A DNA stretch of 32,908 nucleotides from an uncultured Clostridia bacterium. Lineage in GTDB: Bacteria > Bacillota > Clostridia > Christensenellales > Aristaeellaceae. Shown in pieces: positions 1 through 7,872 of this stretch (its first letter is position 1; the number at the start of each line of letters is the position of its first letter). A model generated the notes under the pieces. That model was not told the DNA's origin. It saw only the letters and a list, made by a program, of their open reading frames with translations, and ran no database searches. The DNA lies in contig CANQEW010000030.1 of assembly GCA_947596085.1 (NCBI GenBank), positions 1-32,908 of the forward strand, written 5' to 3'. The translations under genes and the position numbers were made by a program.

Positions 1-113
1 CCCCTGCCGGAAAATCTCCACCCTTTCCCTTGACAGCCCCCTCCCTCGCTGTTACCTATGATTGACGCCAACAGAAGCATGGAATTGCGAAGCTTCCGCC
101 ATGTGAAAGGGGA

Positions 114-131
114 GCCGGGCAAGCGCCCGGC
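114..131 (-). terminator. GC-rich hairpin downstream of the foldase gene
   Basis: A 7-bp perfect stem (GCCGGGC/GCCCGGC) with a 4-base loop lies about 35 bases past the foldase stop. Reading leftward it is followed by TCCCCTTTC rather than a clean T-run, so it is a weak intrinsic terminator candidate. Positions 1-113 hold no gene that I can support; a TTGACA at 30-35 has no well-spaced -10 partner. Confidence 0.4.
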
Positions 132-164
132 CCCCCTTCGCCGCGAATTCAATCGGTCCTGTTT

Positions 165-1556
165 TTATTCCTCTGCCATGACCGCGGCCTCGAAGGCCTC
201 CGCGTCGTAGCTGGGGTTGGCTTCCTCCACCCAGCTGTCGATGGTTTCGGTCACGTGCTCGGTCTTGCGCGCCTCCAGCGCCTCGTCGTACAGGGCGTCC
301 CGCACGTCGTCCAGCGGCACTTCGCCGCCCAGCACGTCGCCGGTGTACTGGATGATGTGCACGCCGCTGCCGCTGACCACCGGCTCCGCCGTATAGTCGC
401 CCACCTGCGCGAGCGCCATCGCCGCGTCGCGGAAGTTGGTCTCCCAGCTGGTGGACTCGCTGCTGACGTAGTAGCCGCGCGTCTTCGTGGGCTCGCTCGT
501 CATGCCCGGATCCTGGCCGTATTCGGCGATCAGATCCTCGAAGCTCTCGCCCGCCTCCAGGCGGCCGTAGATCTCATCGGCGGTGTCCTTCACCTCGTCC
601 AGGCAGGCCTGCGCGGCGCTCTCCACGTCGGCATTGCAGCTCTCCAGCGTCGCCTCGGCCGCGTCGATGTCGGCCTGAATCTGCTCGGCGGTGCGCTCGC
701 CCTCCTCGGCGGTGTCGTCGTTGGCGGCGTCCAGCTCGTCCTTGAGATCGTCCAGGCTGGTCTGGGCGCTGGTCTGGGCGCTGACGGCCGTTGTGTAGGC
801 CGACTTCGTCTCGTCTGAGGGCATCAGCAGGATGTGCTTGACCGTGCGGTAGCCGTCCGGCATCCAGCACACGATCTCGCTGTCGCCGCTCATCGCGCTT
901 TCAAAGGAGCTGCCGTCGGTGAAGCTCTCCTTCTGCTCGGCCACCTTGTCGTCGTAAGCGGCCTGCAGTTCCTCGTCGGTGAGCTCCGCGATCTCGTCGC
1001 GCAGCAGCTGCTCCATGGCATCGTTCTTGGCGTTGAGCAGACCGTCGGCGTACTGGGCGTCATAATCCATGCCGTTGCTCCGCAGAAGCACGCGGGCGTA
1101 CTCGGCGCGCTCCGCGTCGTCGTTGCCCTCGGCGGACTCCTTCGCGGACTCGAGATTCGCCTCGTAATTGCTCTGCGCGGTGCTCTCCACCTCGGCGAGC
1201 TCCTCGTCGCTCAGGCTGTGTTCCGCGTCGTAATGCGCGGCGGCGATCTCCGAGCGAACCTTCTGCTCCAGCGTGCTCTCGATCATCTCGTGAATCTGCT
1301 CGTGATCCATCGCGATTCCAAAGTAGGAGTACATATAGGCCGTCTCGGTATAGGTTTCATTGAAGGCGTTGATGGCCTCGCCCACGGTGACCTCGCCGCC
1401 GTCATAGGTGGCCACGGCCGCCGCGTATTCCTTATCAATTTTCGCGATGTCCTCGTCGGCCTGCATCTTTGCGTCAATGCCGACCAGATTGCAACCGGAA
1501 AGCGCCAGCGCCAGTACGAGCGCCAGCGCGAACACCTTGGCAAAAGTAGCTTTCAT
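165..1556 (-). CDS. Lipoprotein PpiC-type peptidyl-prolyl isomerase (PrsA/SurA-like foldase)
   Basis: A predicted extracytoplasmic lipoprotein that should help fold secreted proteins at the outer face of the membrane. The ATG at 1556 is preferred over the in-frame ATG at 1577 because GAAAGGAAG sits 6-7 bases before it. Residues 1-21 form a signal peptide ending in lipobox LSG-C22. The middle is helical and acidic (SurA_N-like). The parvulin domain starts at about residue 238 (TVKHILLM) and resumes at about 321 with EAGESFEDL, GQDPG and GSGVHIIQY near 398-405. Between the two halves lies a roughly 75-residue Ala/Glu/Asp-rich stretch that looks like a coiled coil, unusual for the family. Its 463 residues exceed the roughly 290-350 of typical PrsA. 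It is last in a leftward gene run but has its own promoter. The family call is secure; the clients are unknown. Confidence 0.88.
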   Translation of the reverse strand: MKATFAKVFALALVLALALSGCNLVGIDAKMQADEDIAKIDKEYAAAVATYDGGEVTVGEAINAFNETYTETAYMYSYFGIAMDHEQIHEMIESTLEQKVRSEIAAAHYDAEHSLSDEELAEVESTAQSNYEANLESAKESAEGNDDAERAEYARVLLRSNGMDYDAQYADGLLNAKNDAMEQLLRDEIAELTDEELQAAYDDKVAEQKESFTDGSSFESAMSGDSEIVCWMPDGYRTVKHILLMPSDETKSAYTTAVSAQTSAQTSLDDLKDELDAANDDTAEEGERTAEQIQADIDAAEATLESCNADVESAAQACLDEVKDTADEIYGRLEAGESFEDLIAEYGQDPGMTSEPTKTRGYYVSSESTSWETNFRDAAMALAQVGDYTAEPVVSGSGVHIIQYTGDVLGGEVPLDDVRDALYDEALEARKTEHVTETIDSWVEEANPSYDAEAFEAAVMAEE

Positions 1557-1584
1557 GCGTTTCTTCCTTTCGATCATCAGGTAC

Positions 1585-1599
1585 TTTGACTTCTGTCAA
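1585..1599. promoter_or_regulatory. Inverted repeat between foldase promoter and start
   Basis: TTGAC (1586-1590) and GTCAA (1595-1599) form a perfect inverted repeat around TTCT, just downstream of the foldase -10 and upstream of its ribosome site. The position would suit an operator for a dimeric regulator, but the half-sites are short and chance is not excluded. Confidence 0.3.
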
Positions 1600-1605
1600 T
1601 AGTAT

Positions 1606-1633
1606 ATTATACACATTTCGCGGGAATAAGCAA
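1606..1633 (-). promoter_or_regulatory. Promoter of the foldase gene
   Basis: On the minus strand TTGCTT (1628-1633), a 16-base spacer and a perfect TATAAT (1606-1611). It overlaps the last codons of the upstream gene, so the foldase can be transcribed independently of the long leftward gene run. Confidence 0.6.
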
Positions 1634-2113
1634 GTTATTTTCGCAAACACGGCTCCACGGCGCGGTCAAAAAATCCGTCCCGCAGGCGTCCACCGCGCAC
1701 AGCCTGCCGCGCCCGGGCAGGCTGGTGAAACCGCGAATCTCCCGGTCGCTGGCGCCGATCAACAGAATCTCCGACACCGTCAGCGCCAGGTTGCGCCGGG
1801 CGAAGCGCTCCAGCCGCGCGGCCTGTCCCCGCAGCCGGGAGCCGCTTCGGTCGTACAGCCGGCTTCCCGTCAGCGCGAGCCGCTCCACCGGAAGCTGCGC
1901 CGCCAGCGCAGCGGCGACGCCCGCGCCAATCCTTTCCGCGGCCACGCAGATCCAATCGCAGCTCTTCCGCATTTCCCACAGCGCCGATTGCGCCCGGTCC
2001 AGCCAAGCGCCATCCTCCCCGGGATTCAGCACCACGCACCGCCAGCGCCCCTCCCCGCGCGCCGCCGCGCCGGGGCCGCCGTCGAGCCAGAGCACACCGC
2101 GAATTTCCTCCAT
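1607..2113 (-). CDS. Hypothetical protein, degenerate alpha/beta-hydrolase-like
   Basis: I do not recognise this 168-residue protein with confidence. It is supported as a gene by AGGGAGG five bases before its ATG and by a 19-base gap from the ktrA stop. The segment around residues 53-85 (DWICVAAERIGAGVAAAL followed by ERLALTGSRL) resembles the strand-elbow-helix of an alpha/beta hydrolase, but the expected GxSxG serine is absent: the elbow reads AERIG. A later LLIGASD resembles the strand carrying the acid residue. There is no signal peptide or membrane segment. It may be a non-catalytic hydrolase-fold protein, or the likeness may be superficial. It ends inside the foldase promoter. Confidence 0.6.
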   Translation of the reverse strand: MEEIRGVLWLDGGPGAAARGEGRWRCVVLNPGEDGAWLDRAQSALWEMRKSCDWICVAAERIGAGVAAALAAQLPVERLALTGSRLYDRSGSRLRGQAARLERFARRNLALTVSEILLIGASDREIRGFTSLPGRGRLCAVDACGTDFLTAPWSRVCENNLLIPAKCV

Positions 2114-2132
2114 CCGAACCTCCCTTCGGACT

Positions 2133-2771
2133 TCAGCGATCCTCCGCCTGGCTCACCACCAGCATCACGTCGTCCGGCCCGAGGCGCGTATCCGCGCCAG
2201 GCATGGCGTTGACGACCCCGCCGGAGCGCACCGCCACCACGTTGATCCGGTGCTTTCCGCGCAGGTTCAGCTCGCTGAGCGGCTTGCCCTGCCACTCGGG
2301 CCGGGGGCGCATCTCCATCAGCGAATAGTCGGGCGACAGCTCGATGAAGTCCATGATCTTTTCCGATACCAGATTATGCGCGATGCGCTGCCCCATATCC
2401 CGCTCGGGAAAGATCACCTTGTCCGCGCCCAGCCGGGTGAGCATGCGGCCGTGGAAGTCATCGGAGGCCTTGGCGATCACGTAGGGCACGCCCAGCTCCT
2501 TCAGGTGCATGACGATGACGCTGGACGCCTTCACGTCGTCGCCCATGGTAACGACGGCCGCGTCGAAGTCCGCCACGCCCAGCTGCTTGAGCACCGACGC
2601 GTCCATGGCGTCGCCGCGCACCACGTCCGTCAGCTTGCTGCGATGCGCCTCCACGATCTCCAGATTGCGGTCGATGGCGAGCACCTGCATGCCCTGCTCC
2701 GCCAACGCCAGCGCGAGCGCCGAACCGAAGCGGCCCAGCCCCACCACCAGATACTGCCTGCTCTTCTTCAT
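2133..2771 (-). CDS. ktrA: KtrA-type regulatory subunit of a potassium transporter
   Basis: Cytoplasmic RCK protein that forms a ring under the KtrB channel and gates potassium flux in response to bound nucleotide. At 212 residues it matches KtrA (about 220) rather than the duplicated TrkA (about 450). Residues 7-20 carry the Rossmann motif GLGRFG, with an acidic residue after strand 2 (AIDRN) as expected for a dinucleotide or ATP/ADP site. RCK_N spans about 1-125 and RCK_C about 130-212. The ATG follows GGAGG by 6 bases and lies 10 bases after the ktrB stop, so the two subunits are co-expressed. c-di-AMP binding by RCK_C is known in the family but cannot be judged here. Confidence 0.92.
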   Translation of the reverse strand: MKKSRQYLVVGLGRFGSALALALAEQGMQVLAIDRNLEIVEAHRSKLTDVVRGDAMDASVLKQLGVADFDAAVVTMGDDVKASSVIVMHLKELGVPYVIAKASDDFHGRMLTRLGADKVIFPERDMGQRIAHNLVSEKIMDFIELSPDYSLMEMRPRPEWQGKPLSELNLRGKHRINVVAVRSGGVVNAMPGADTRLGPDDVMLVVSQAEDR

Positions 2772-2781
2772 GCGCGCCCTC

Positions 2782-4146
2782 CTAGCCGATCATGATGTTG
2801 CCGTTGGGATAGTCGATTCGGGGCTCAGGGCCCGCCTGCCGCCGCGTCAGAAGCAGCGCCATCGTCAGCGGGCCGATGCGCCCCAGATACATGGTGCATA
2901 TGATGAGAACGCGGGAAACCGCCCCCAGGCTCGCCGAGCCGAAGGCGGAGAGCCCCACGGTGCCCATGGCGGAAGCGCACTCCATCACCACGTCCATGAA
3001 GTCCAGCTCCGGCTGCAGAAGCGATATGACCGTCACGTCCACGGCGGCGATCGCGGCGGCGATCAGCGCCACGGACACCGCCCGCCGCACCAGCTCCATG
3101 GGAATCTGCCGGCGGAAGGCCGAGATATTGCGGTCGCCGCGCACCGTGGCGCGCACGCAGAGGAAGATCACCGCCAGCGTCGTGACCTTCACGCCGCCGC
3201 CCGTGGAGGCCGGCGACGCGCCGACCAGCATCAGGAGGGCGGATATGAACTTCGTGGCCGGGCGCAGCGCCTGCTGCGAGATGGTGTTGAAGCCGGCCGT
3301 GCGCAGCGTGACGGACTGGAACAGCGCCGCCAGGAGCTTCTCGCCGAAGTTCAGCGGCCCCAGCGTGCCGGGGTTCCCCCACTCCGCGACGAGCACGAAC
3401 GCGAAGCCGAAGAGCGTCAGCGCGCCGTAGGCGCACAGCACCAGCCGCGTCTGCAGATAGAGGTAGCCGCCCCGGAATCGCTGCGCCAGGTTGCGCAGCA
3501 CGCCGAAGCCCAGGCCGCCGATCACAATCAGCAGCATCGCCGCGACGTTCACCAGCACGTCCGCACGGAAGCCCGTGAGGCTCGAGTAGCCGCCGAACAG
3601 ATCGAAGCCCGCGTTGCAGAAGGCCGATACCGCGTGGAAAGCGGAAAAATACAGCCCCCTTCCCCAGCCGAACCGCGGCACGAAGCGCAGCGCCAGCAGA
3701 ACCGCGCCCGCCGCCTGCACGATCAGCGCGCTGCGGGCCACCCAGCGGATCAGCCCTTCCATGCCGCCCACGCCGGATTCGTTCATGGATTCGCGAATCA
3801 GCAAGCGCTCCCGCAGCGAGATCTCGCGCCCCAGCAGGCGGAACACCAGCGTGGCGAAGGTCATGAAGCCCAGGCCGCCCACTTCGATCAGGCACATCAG
3901 CACGATCTGCCCGAACAGATTGAACGTCGTGCCCGTATCCCGCACCACCAGACCCGTGACGCACACGGCGGAGGTGGAGGTGAACAGCGCATCGAACCAG
4001 CCCACGCTGCGCCCGCTCCGCGCCGCGCAGGGCAGGCAGAGCAGCAGGCTCCCCAGCAGGATGATTCCCGCGAAGCCCGCCGCGATCACAAACAGCGCGC
4101 CCGTTCCGCGAAAGCGGCGGGCGCGGCGCATCGCCCTCGCAACCAT
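2782..4146 (-). CDS. ktrB: KtrB/TrkH-type potassium channel subunit
   Basis: Membrane subunit of a Ktr potassium uptake system with four pore-loop repeats. All four selectivity-filter segments are visible in order: CVTGL (62-66), CNAGFD (177-182), RTAGFN (282-287) and GTVGLS (395-400). The small-residue gating loop of the third repeat appears as GASPASTGGG (309-318). Its 454 residues are typical of KtrB. The start ATG shares one base with the stop of the upstream sugar kinase gene (TGATG), implying translational coupling. ktrA follows directly. Confidence 0.93.
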   Translation of the reverse strand: MVARAMRRARRFRGTGALFVIAAGFAGIILLGSLLLCLPCAARSGRSVGWFDALFTSTSAVCVTGLVVRDTGTTFNLFGQIVLMCLIEVGGLGFMTFATLVFRLLGREISLRERLLIRESMNESGVGGMEGLIRWVARSALIVQAAGAVLLALRFVPRFGWGRGLYFSAFHAVSAFCNAGFDLFGGYSSLTGFRADVLVNVAAMLLIVIGGLGFGVLRNLAQRFRGGYLYLQTRLVLCAYGALTLFGFAFVLVAEWGNPGTLGPLNFGEKLLAALFQSVTLRTAGFNTISQQALRPATKFISALLMLVGASPASTGGGVKVTTLAVIFLCVRATVRGDRNISAFRRQIPMELVRRAVSVALIAAAIAAVDVTVISLLQPELDFMDVVMECASAMGTVGLSAFGSASLGAVSRVLIICTMYLGRIGPLTMALLLTRRQAGPEPRIDYPNGNIMIG

Positions 4147-5078
4147 CAGCCCATCTTCTCCATCTTCAGTTCGCCGGCGCAGCGCTCCACGAGCTCCGGG
4201 GGAATGCCTTGCTCCGGCGGCGTCGCGCAGCGCGCCGTAGCCGCCGCCACGCCCAGGCGGAACGCCTCTTCCAGCGAAAACCCGCGGCGAAAGCCCGCCG
4301 CCAGCCCCGCGATCATGGAATCTCCCGCCGCCACAGTGGAGCGAACCTCCACCCGCAGTCCCGGCGTGCGCAGCGCGGTCTCTCCGTCGGTAATCAGCGC
4401 GCCCTGCGCTCCCATGGACACCGCAACCACGCCCACACCCGCGCGCACGCAGCCCAGGGCGGCCTCCAGGACCTCTACGGCGGTGCGCAGCTCGCGCCCC
4501 GCGAGCATCTCCAATTCGCTGCGGTTGGGCTTGATGAGGAAGGGCTTTGCCTCGATGCCGAGCCGCAGCCGCTCTCCGTCCGCGTCCAAAATGACCCGGC
4601 AGCCTTCCACCGCCGCGTCCAGCGCGAGGCGCTTGTAGAAGTCCGCCGGACAGAGCGGCGGCAGCGAGCCGGTGAGCACCAGAAAGTCCGAGCCGCGCGC
4701 GCGGCGCAGCGCGAGTTCCCGCACGGCGTCGAGCTGCGCCTCCTGCGCGGGCACGCCCGGCGCGTTGAGCTCGGTGATCTCCCCGCGCGAGCGGTCGAAC
4801 AGCTTCATGTTGACCCGCACCGCGCCCTCGCAGCGCACGAAGTCGCCCTCGACGCCCGCGCCCGCGAGCCGCCGCTCGAACAGCTGCGCGCCCTCGCGGT
4901 ACATCAGGCCGATGCAGGCGGCGCGCTCCCCCAGCGCGGCGGCGGCCAGCGCCACGTTCACGCCCTTACCCGCGGCCACGTCCGTCTGGGCCGCGATTCG
5001 GTTCAGGCCGCCTATTTCGAGCCGCTCCAGCGCGACCGTGCGGTCAATGCTCGGATTCAGGGATGTGGATGTGATCAT
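4146..5078 (-). CDS. PfkB-family kinase, 1-phosphofructokinase/tagatose-6-phosphate kinase type
   Basis: Cytoplasmic ribokinase-fold kinase, probably phosphorylating fructose-1-phosphate or a related hexose phosphate with ATP. The N-terminal NPSIDRT and AAGKGVNVA (35-43) signatures are characteristic of the FruK/LacC branch. The C-terminal STVAAGDS (247-254) holds the anion hole and catalytic base Asp253, and SMGAQGA matches the ATP-binding strand. Its 310 residues are normal. The start is preceded by GGGAGG. No fructose PTS gene or DeoR-type regulator is adjacent, which is unusual for fruK and leaves the substrate open. It lies 29 bases after the BIG2 gene and overlaps ktrB by one base. Confidence 0.85.
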   Translation of the reverse strand: MITSTSLNPSIDRTVALERLEIGGLNRIAAQTDVAAGKGVNVALAAAALGERAACIGLMYREGAQLFERRLAGAGVEGDFVRCEGAVRVNMKLFDRSRGEITELNAPGVPAQEAQLDAVRELALRRARGSDFLVLTGSLPPLCPADFYKRLALDAAVEGCRVILDADGERLRLGIEAKPFLIKPNRSELEMLAGRELRTAVEVLEAALGCVRAGVGVVAVSMGAQGALITDGETALRTPGLRVEVRSTVAAGDSMIAGLAAGFRRGFSLEEAFRLGVAAATARCATPPEQGIPPELVERCAGELKMEKMG

Positions 5079-5107
5079 CGCTGCCTCCCGGGCCCTTCAA
5101 ATGCCCG

Positions 5108-6670
5108 TTAGTTCCAGATTGCTTCCGTCTCGGGGTCGATCGTCGCCCCGGCGTCTGGCGGCGCGGCCGCGGGCTCCTGCGTCACGACGGGCGCGCGCGT
5201 CGCCGCGGGCACGGGCAGGGGCGTGGGCGTGACTTCGACCACCGTCTCCGGGTGCATCTGCCGGTAGATCTCTTCGTAGGGCGCGGCGTTCTCCGGCGGC
5301 TCTGTCGCCGGCGCCGCTTCCTCCTCGGGAAGCTGCGTCACCACGTTCACCACGAACTCCGCGCGCACGCCGCTCGCGGCCGTAGCCGTGATCACCGCCG
5401 TGCCGTAGCCGCCCGTCATCTCCACCAGGCCGTCCTTCGTCACGGTGGCAACCTGCTCGTTATCGCTGGCGAAGATGATGGTGGGATCGTCCGGGTCCAC
5501 CGGCGCGTACACGCAGTGGAGCTGGATGGGTTCGCCGGCATCCTCGGGCAGCAGGTAGACCTCGCTCCGATCGAGTCGGATCTCCTGAATGCTCACCTGC
5601 ACGCTCAGACTGCAACTGGCCGACATGCCGTCGGCGGAGGCGCGAATGCGGCACTTCCCGCCCTTGCGGGCCGTCACGAGGCCGTTCGCATCCACGCTGG
5701 CGACGCTCGGATCGCTGGACGACCAGCTCACCAGGTGCGACGGGTTCTCCTCCGCGCTGCCATCCTCCTCCAGGAACATCAGCTGCATCTGCATCGTCTC
5801 GCCCCGCTCCAGCGTCGCCCGGGAGGGATCGAGCTGGATGTCCTCGGGCGCGGCCTCCACAGCCACCTCCATGCCCGCGGTCAGGCCGCCGTCGGTGACG
5901 GCGGTCACGTAGGCGCTGCCCACTGCGCGCGCATCCAGCACACCGTCGCCGCTCACGCTCAACACGCTCGGGTCGGAGCTGATCCAGCGGCGCACACTGT
6001 CGGTGCAGTCCAGCGGCAGGAGGGTCAGCTTCAGCGGCACGCGCGCGCCCACGCCCAGCGTGATCCGGTCGGGCGAGATGTGCGCGGCGGTGCCCTCCAC
6101 GCGCACGTAGACCCGCGCCGTGGCGCTCAAACCGTTGGATGAAACGGCCGAGACGTACGCCTCGCCGCCGCCCACGCCCTCCAGCCGGCCGGAATTGTCC
6201 ACGCGCACCACATCCTCGTTGGAAGACACCCACTGCAGGCGCGGATTCGTGGCGTCGGCGTTGTAGCTGGCGCGCAGGCCCGTGAACTCGCCCTTGTCGA
6301 TGCGCACCTCGCTCACGTTGAGGCTGAGCTCCGTCATGGCCACACCCGCCACCGTCACGCGCGTCTGGGCGCTCGCCCCGCCGCTCGCCCTGGCGCGGAT
6401 GACCGCCTCGCCGGAGCTGATTCCGTGCACGGTGCCGTCCCGGTCGATGCGCGCGACGCCGGGGTCGGAGCTCGTGAAGCTCAGCCGCTGATTCGGGTTT
6501 TCCGCGCTCAGCGCGCAGCGCAGCGCGTAGCTGTCGCCCACGGACATGCGCAGCACCTCCGGCTCCAGCAGCAGCTCGTCCCTCTGCCCCGAGCGCATCG
6601 GCGCGAACAGCACCACCGCCATCAGCAGCGCAAACGCCAGCGCGGCGAGTTTCCCTTGCGAAGTCTTCAC
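5108..6670 (-). CDS. Membrane-anchored surface protein with five bacterial Ig-like (BIG2) domains
   Basis: A 520-residue predicted surface protein. The GTG at 6670 is chosen because GGGAGGA lies 6 bases before it; the in-frame ATG at 6709 has no ribosome site. Residues about 8-25 form an uncleaved anchor or signal segment (ALAFALLMAVVLFAP). Five BIG2-type repeats follow at roughly 32-108, 112-191, 195-270, 275-359 and 362-444, each with the usual SSDPxVxxV and GxxxGxAxI(T/R)A patterns. Residues about 445-520 are Pro/Ala/Glu-rich and disordered. There is no LPxTG or catalytic domain, so attachment is probably by the N-terminal segment. It may act in adhesion or wall interaction. It is first in the leftward run, with its own strong promoter. 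Confidence 0.85.
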   Translation of the reverse strand: MKTSQGKLAALAFALLMAVVLFAPMRSGQRDELLLEPEVLRMSVGDSYALRCALSAENPNQRLSFTSSDPGVARIDRDGTVHGISSGEAVIRARASGGASAQTRVTVAGVAMTELSLNVSEVRIDKGEFTGLRASYNADATNPRLQWVSSNEDVVRVDNSGRLEGVGGGEAYVSAVSSNGLSATARVYVRVEGTAAHISPDRITLGVGARVPLKLTLLPLDCTDSVRRWISSDPSVLSVSGDGVLDARAVGSAYVTAVTDGGLTAGMEVAVEAAPEDIQLDPSRATLERGETMQMQLMFLEEDGSAEENPSHLVSWSSSDPSVASVDANGLVTARKGGKCRIRASADGMSASCSLSVQVSIQEIRLDRSEVYLLPEDAGEPIQLHCVYAPVDPDDPTIIFASDNEQVATVTKDGLVEMTGGYGTAVITATAASGVRAEFVVNVVTQLPEEEAAPATEPPENAAPYEEIYRQMHPETVVEVTPTPLPVPAATRAPVVTQEPAAAPPDAGATIDPETEAIWN

Positions 6671-6732
6671 GGCCCGTCCTCCCGCACGGATTCGGACCCA
6701 AGGCCCCATCCGCCCAGTTTAATTCATATTCT

Positions 6733-6761
6733 ATTATATATATTTTCCCATTCCCGGTCAA
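6733..6761 (-). promoter_or_regulatory. Promoter of the BIG2-pfkB-ktrBA gene run
   Basis: Minus-strand TTGACC (6756-6761), 17-base spacer, perfect TATAAT (6733-6738). It sits back-to-back with the plus-strand promoter at 6781-6809. Confidence 0.75.
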
Positions 6762-6780
6762 CGTTTTTTTCCGCCGGGCC

Positions 6781-6809
6781 TTGTCAAACTCCGGCGCATG
6801 CGCTAAACT
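6781..6809 (+). promoter_or_regulatory. Promoter of the small gene and radC
   Basis: TTGTCA (6781-6786), 17-base spacer, TAAACT (6804-6809), giving a leader of about 25 bases before the ATG at 6842. Confidence 0.6.
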
Positions 6810-6841
6810 GGACGCAGAACGCAAACGAAGGAGGGAGCGCC

Positions 6842-7129
6842 ATGAAGCTTCGTCTCAGCGACGCGGAATTGGAGCGGCTCAACGCCTACCTGGATCGCAG
6901 CCCGGACTGCGAGCGCCTGTCCAAGCGCGAGGCCGTGCTGGACCTCTACGACGCCGACCCGCCCGTCTCGATGAACTTCGTCTTCGTCAAGGGCGGCATC
7001 GGCATCGACGGCGCATTCGCGCTCGAATATTCCGAGGCCGACGACGGCTGGTACCTGGGCGAGCGCATCGAGGACCCCGCGCGCATCCGCGGCCTGCTGG
7101 AGGCCGCCGGGGCGCTGTCCGAGCCGTGA
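6842..7129 (+). CDS. Small hypothetical protein preceding radC
   Basis: A 95-residue acidic soluble protein that I do not recognise. The ATG follows GAAGGAGGGAGCGCC, a strong ribosome site. The sequence has a helical start (LSDAELERLNAYLDRS) and a likely beta-rich middle (MNFVFVKGGIGIDGAFALEY). There is no signal peptide or membrane helix. Its stop overlaps the GTG start of the RadC-like gene (GTGA), so the two products are probably made together, but no function can be inferred from that alone. Confidence 0.75.
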   Translation: MKLRLSDAELERLNAYLDRSPDCERLSKREAVLDLYDADPPVSMNFVFVKGGIGIDGAFALEYSEADDGWYLGERIEDPARIRGLLEAAGALSEP

Positions 7130-7836
7130 ACAGTTCCTCGGAAGTGCGCAGCGAGCGCGCCTTCGGCGCGGCGGAGGCGCTGCTGGCCCATCTGCATCCA
7201 AGGGAGGACGCCGGCGCGGCCGTTCAGACGCTGCGCGAACACTTCGGCTCAGCGGACGCGGCGTTTCGCGCGGACGCGCACGCACTGGAATCCCTGGGCC
7301 TGCGCGCGGACGACGCGCTGCTGCTCAGCCGGCTGACGGAGCTCTCCCGCCGCGTGCAGGGCATGCGCTTCGAAAGGCATCCCCGGCTGGCGCGGCTCCG
7401 GGAGGCCTCCGATTATCTGGTCGCGCTGTATCACGGATTGCAGGTGGAGCGCTTCTACCTGCTCTGTCTGGACGCGCGGGGCCGGCTGCGCGAGCGGATT
7501 CTGCTGCAGGAGGGCACCTCCGACGGCGCGCTGTTCAGCCTGCGCCGCATGCTCGCCGAGACGCTGCGCGCCGGCGCGGACGCGGTGATCATCAGCCACA
7601 ACCATCCGGGGCTCACACTGCGTCCCTCGCGGGATGACCTCGCCTGCACCCTCGAAGCCATCCGCGCGCTGACCGCCGTGGGCGTGCCGCTGCTGGACCA
7701 CGTCATCGTGGCCGGACGGCAGGCGGTGAGCCTGCGGCTCAACGGCTTCATTCCCGCCGACCAGTGGCTCGCCCAGCGCCCGGAGCACCGCCTGCTGTAC
7801 GGCTGGCTGGAGGAAGATTCGCCCGGAGACGCATAA
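7126..7836 (+). CDS. radC: RadC-like JAB/MPN-domain protein
   Basis: 236 residues from GTG 7126, which overlaps the preceding stop as GTGA. The N-terminal half is a helix-hairpin-helix-like region. The C-terminal JAB/MPN domain (about 105-225) carries the metal signature SHNHPG with His158 and His160, then Ser168 and Asp171 at the JAMM spacing, and Glu129 upstream as the candidate catalytic acid. RadC proteins are widespread; their role is unsettled and the old link to DNA repair is weak. The canonical HNHPSG reads HNHPGL here, a small deviation. A perfect hairpin follows the stop. Confidence 0.85.
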   Translation: MNSSSEVRSERAFGAAEALLAHLHPREDAGAAVQTLREHFGSADAAFRADAHALESLGLRADDALLLSRLTELSRRVQGMRFERHPRLARLREASDYLVALYHGLQVERFYLLCLDARGRLRERILLQEGTSDGALFSLRRMLAETLRAGADAVIISHNHPGLTLRPSRDDLACTLEAIRALTAVGVPLLDHVIVAGRQAVSLRLNGFIPADQWLAQRPEHRLLYGWLEEDSPGDA

Positions 7837-7865
7837 GCGATCCGGCGCAAGTGCGCCGGATCGCT
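7836..7865. terminator. Bidirectional hairpin between radC and the tagD-like gene
   Basis: A 14-bp perfect inverted repeat (7836-7849 with 7852-7865) lies between converging genes, overlapping the last base of the radC stop. Only a short TTTCGCATTC follows on the plus side, so termination efficiency is uncertain. Confidence 0.6.
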
Positions 7866-7872
7866 TTCGCAT

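Noticed and set aside
1..62. A plus-strand promoter with TTGACA at 30-35 and TATGAT at 57-62.
   Set aside because: The 21-base spacer is too long and no plus-strand gene follows.
2509..4638. A long plus-strand open frame of about 700 codons opposite ktrA, ktrB and the sugar kinase.
   Set aside because: It is antisense to three clear gene families, has Arg/Ala/His-rich low-complexity translation and no ribosome site: the usual shadow in GC-rich coding DNA.
5108..5335. A cell-wall sorting signal at the end of the BIG2 protein.
   Set aside because: The C-terminus is Pro/Ala/Thr-rich with no LPxTG-like motif, hydrophobic stretch or basic tail.
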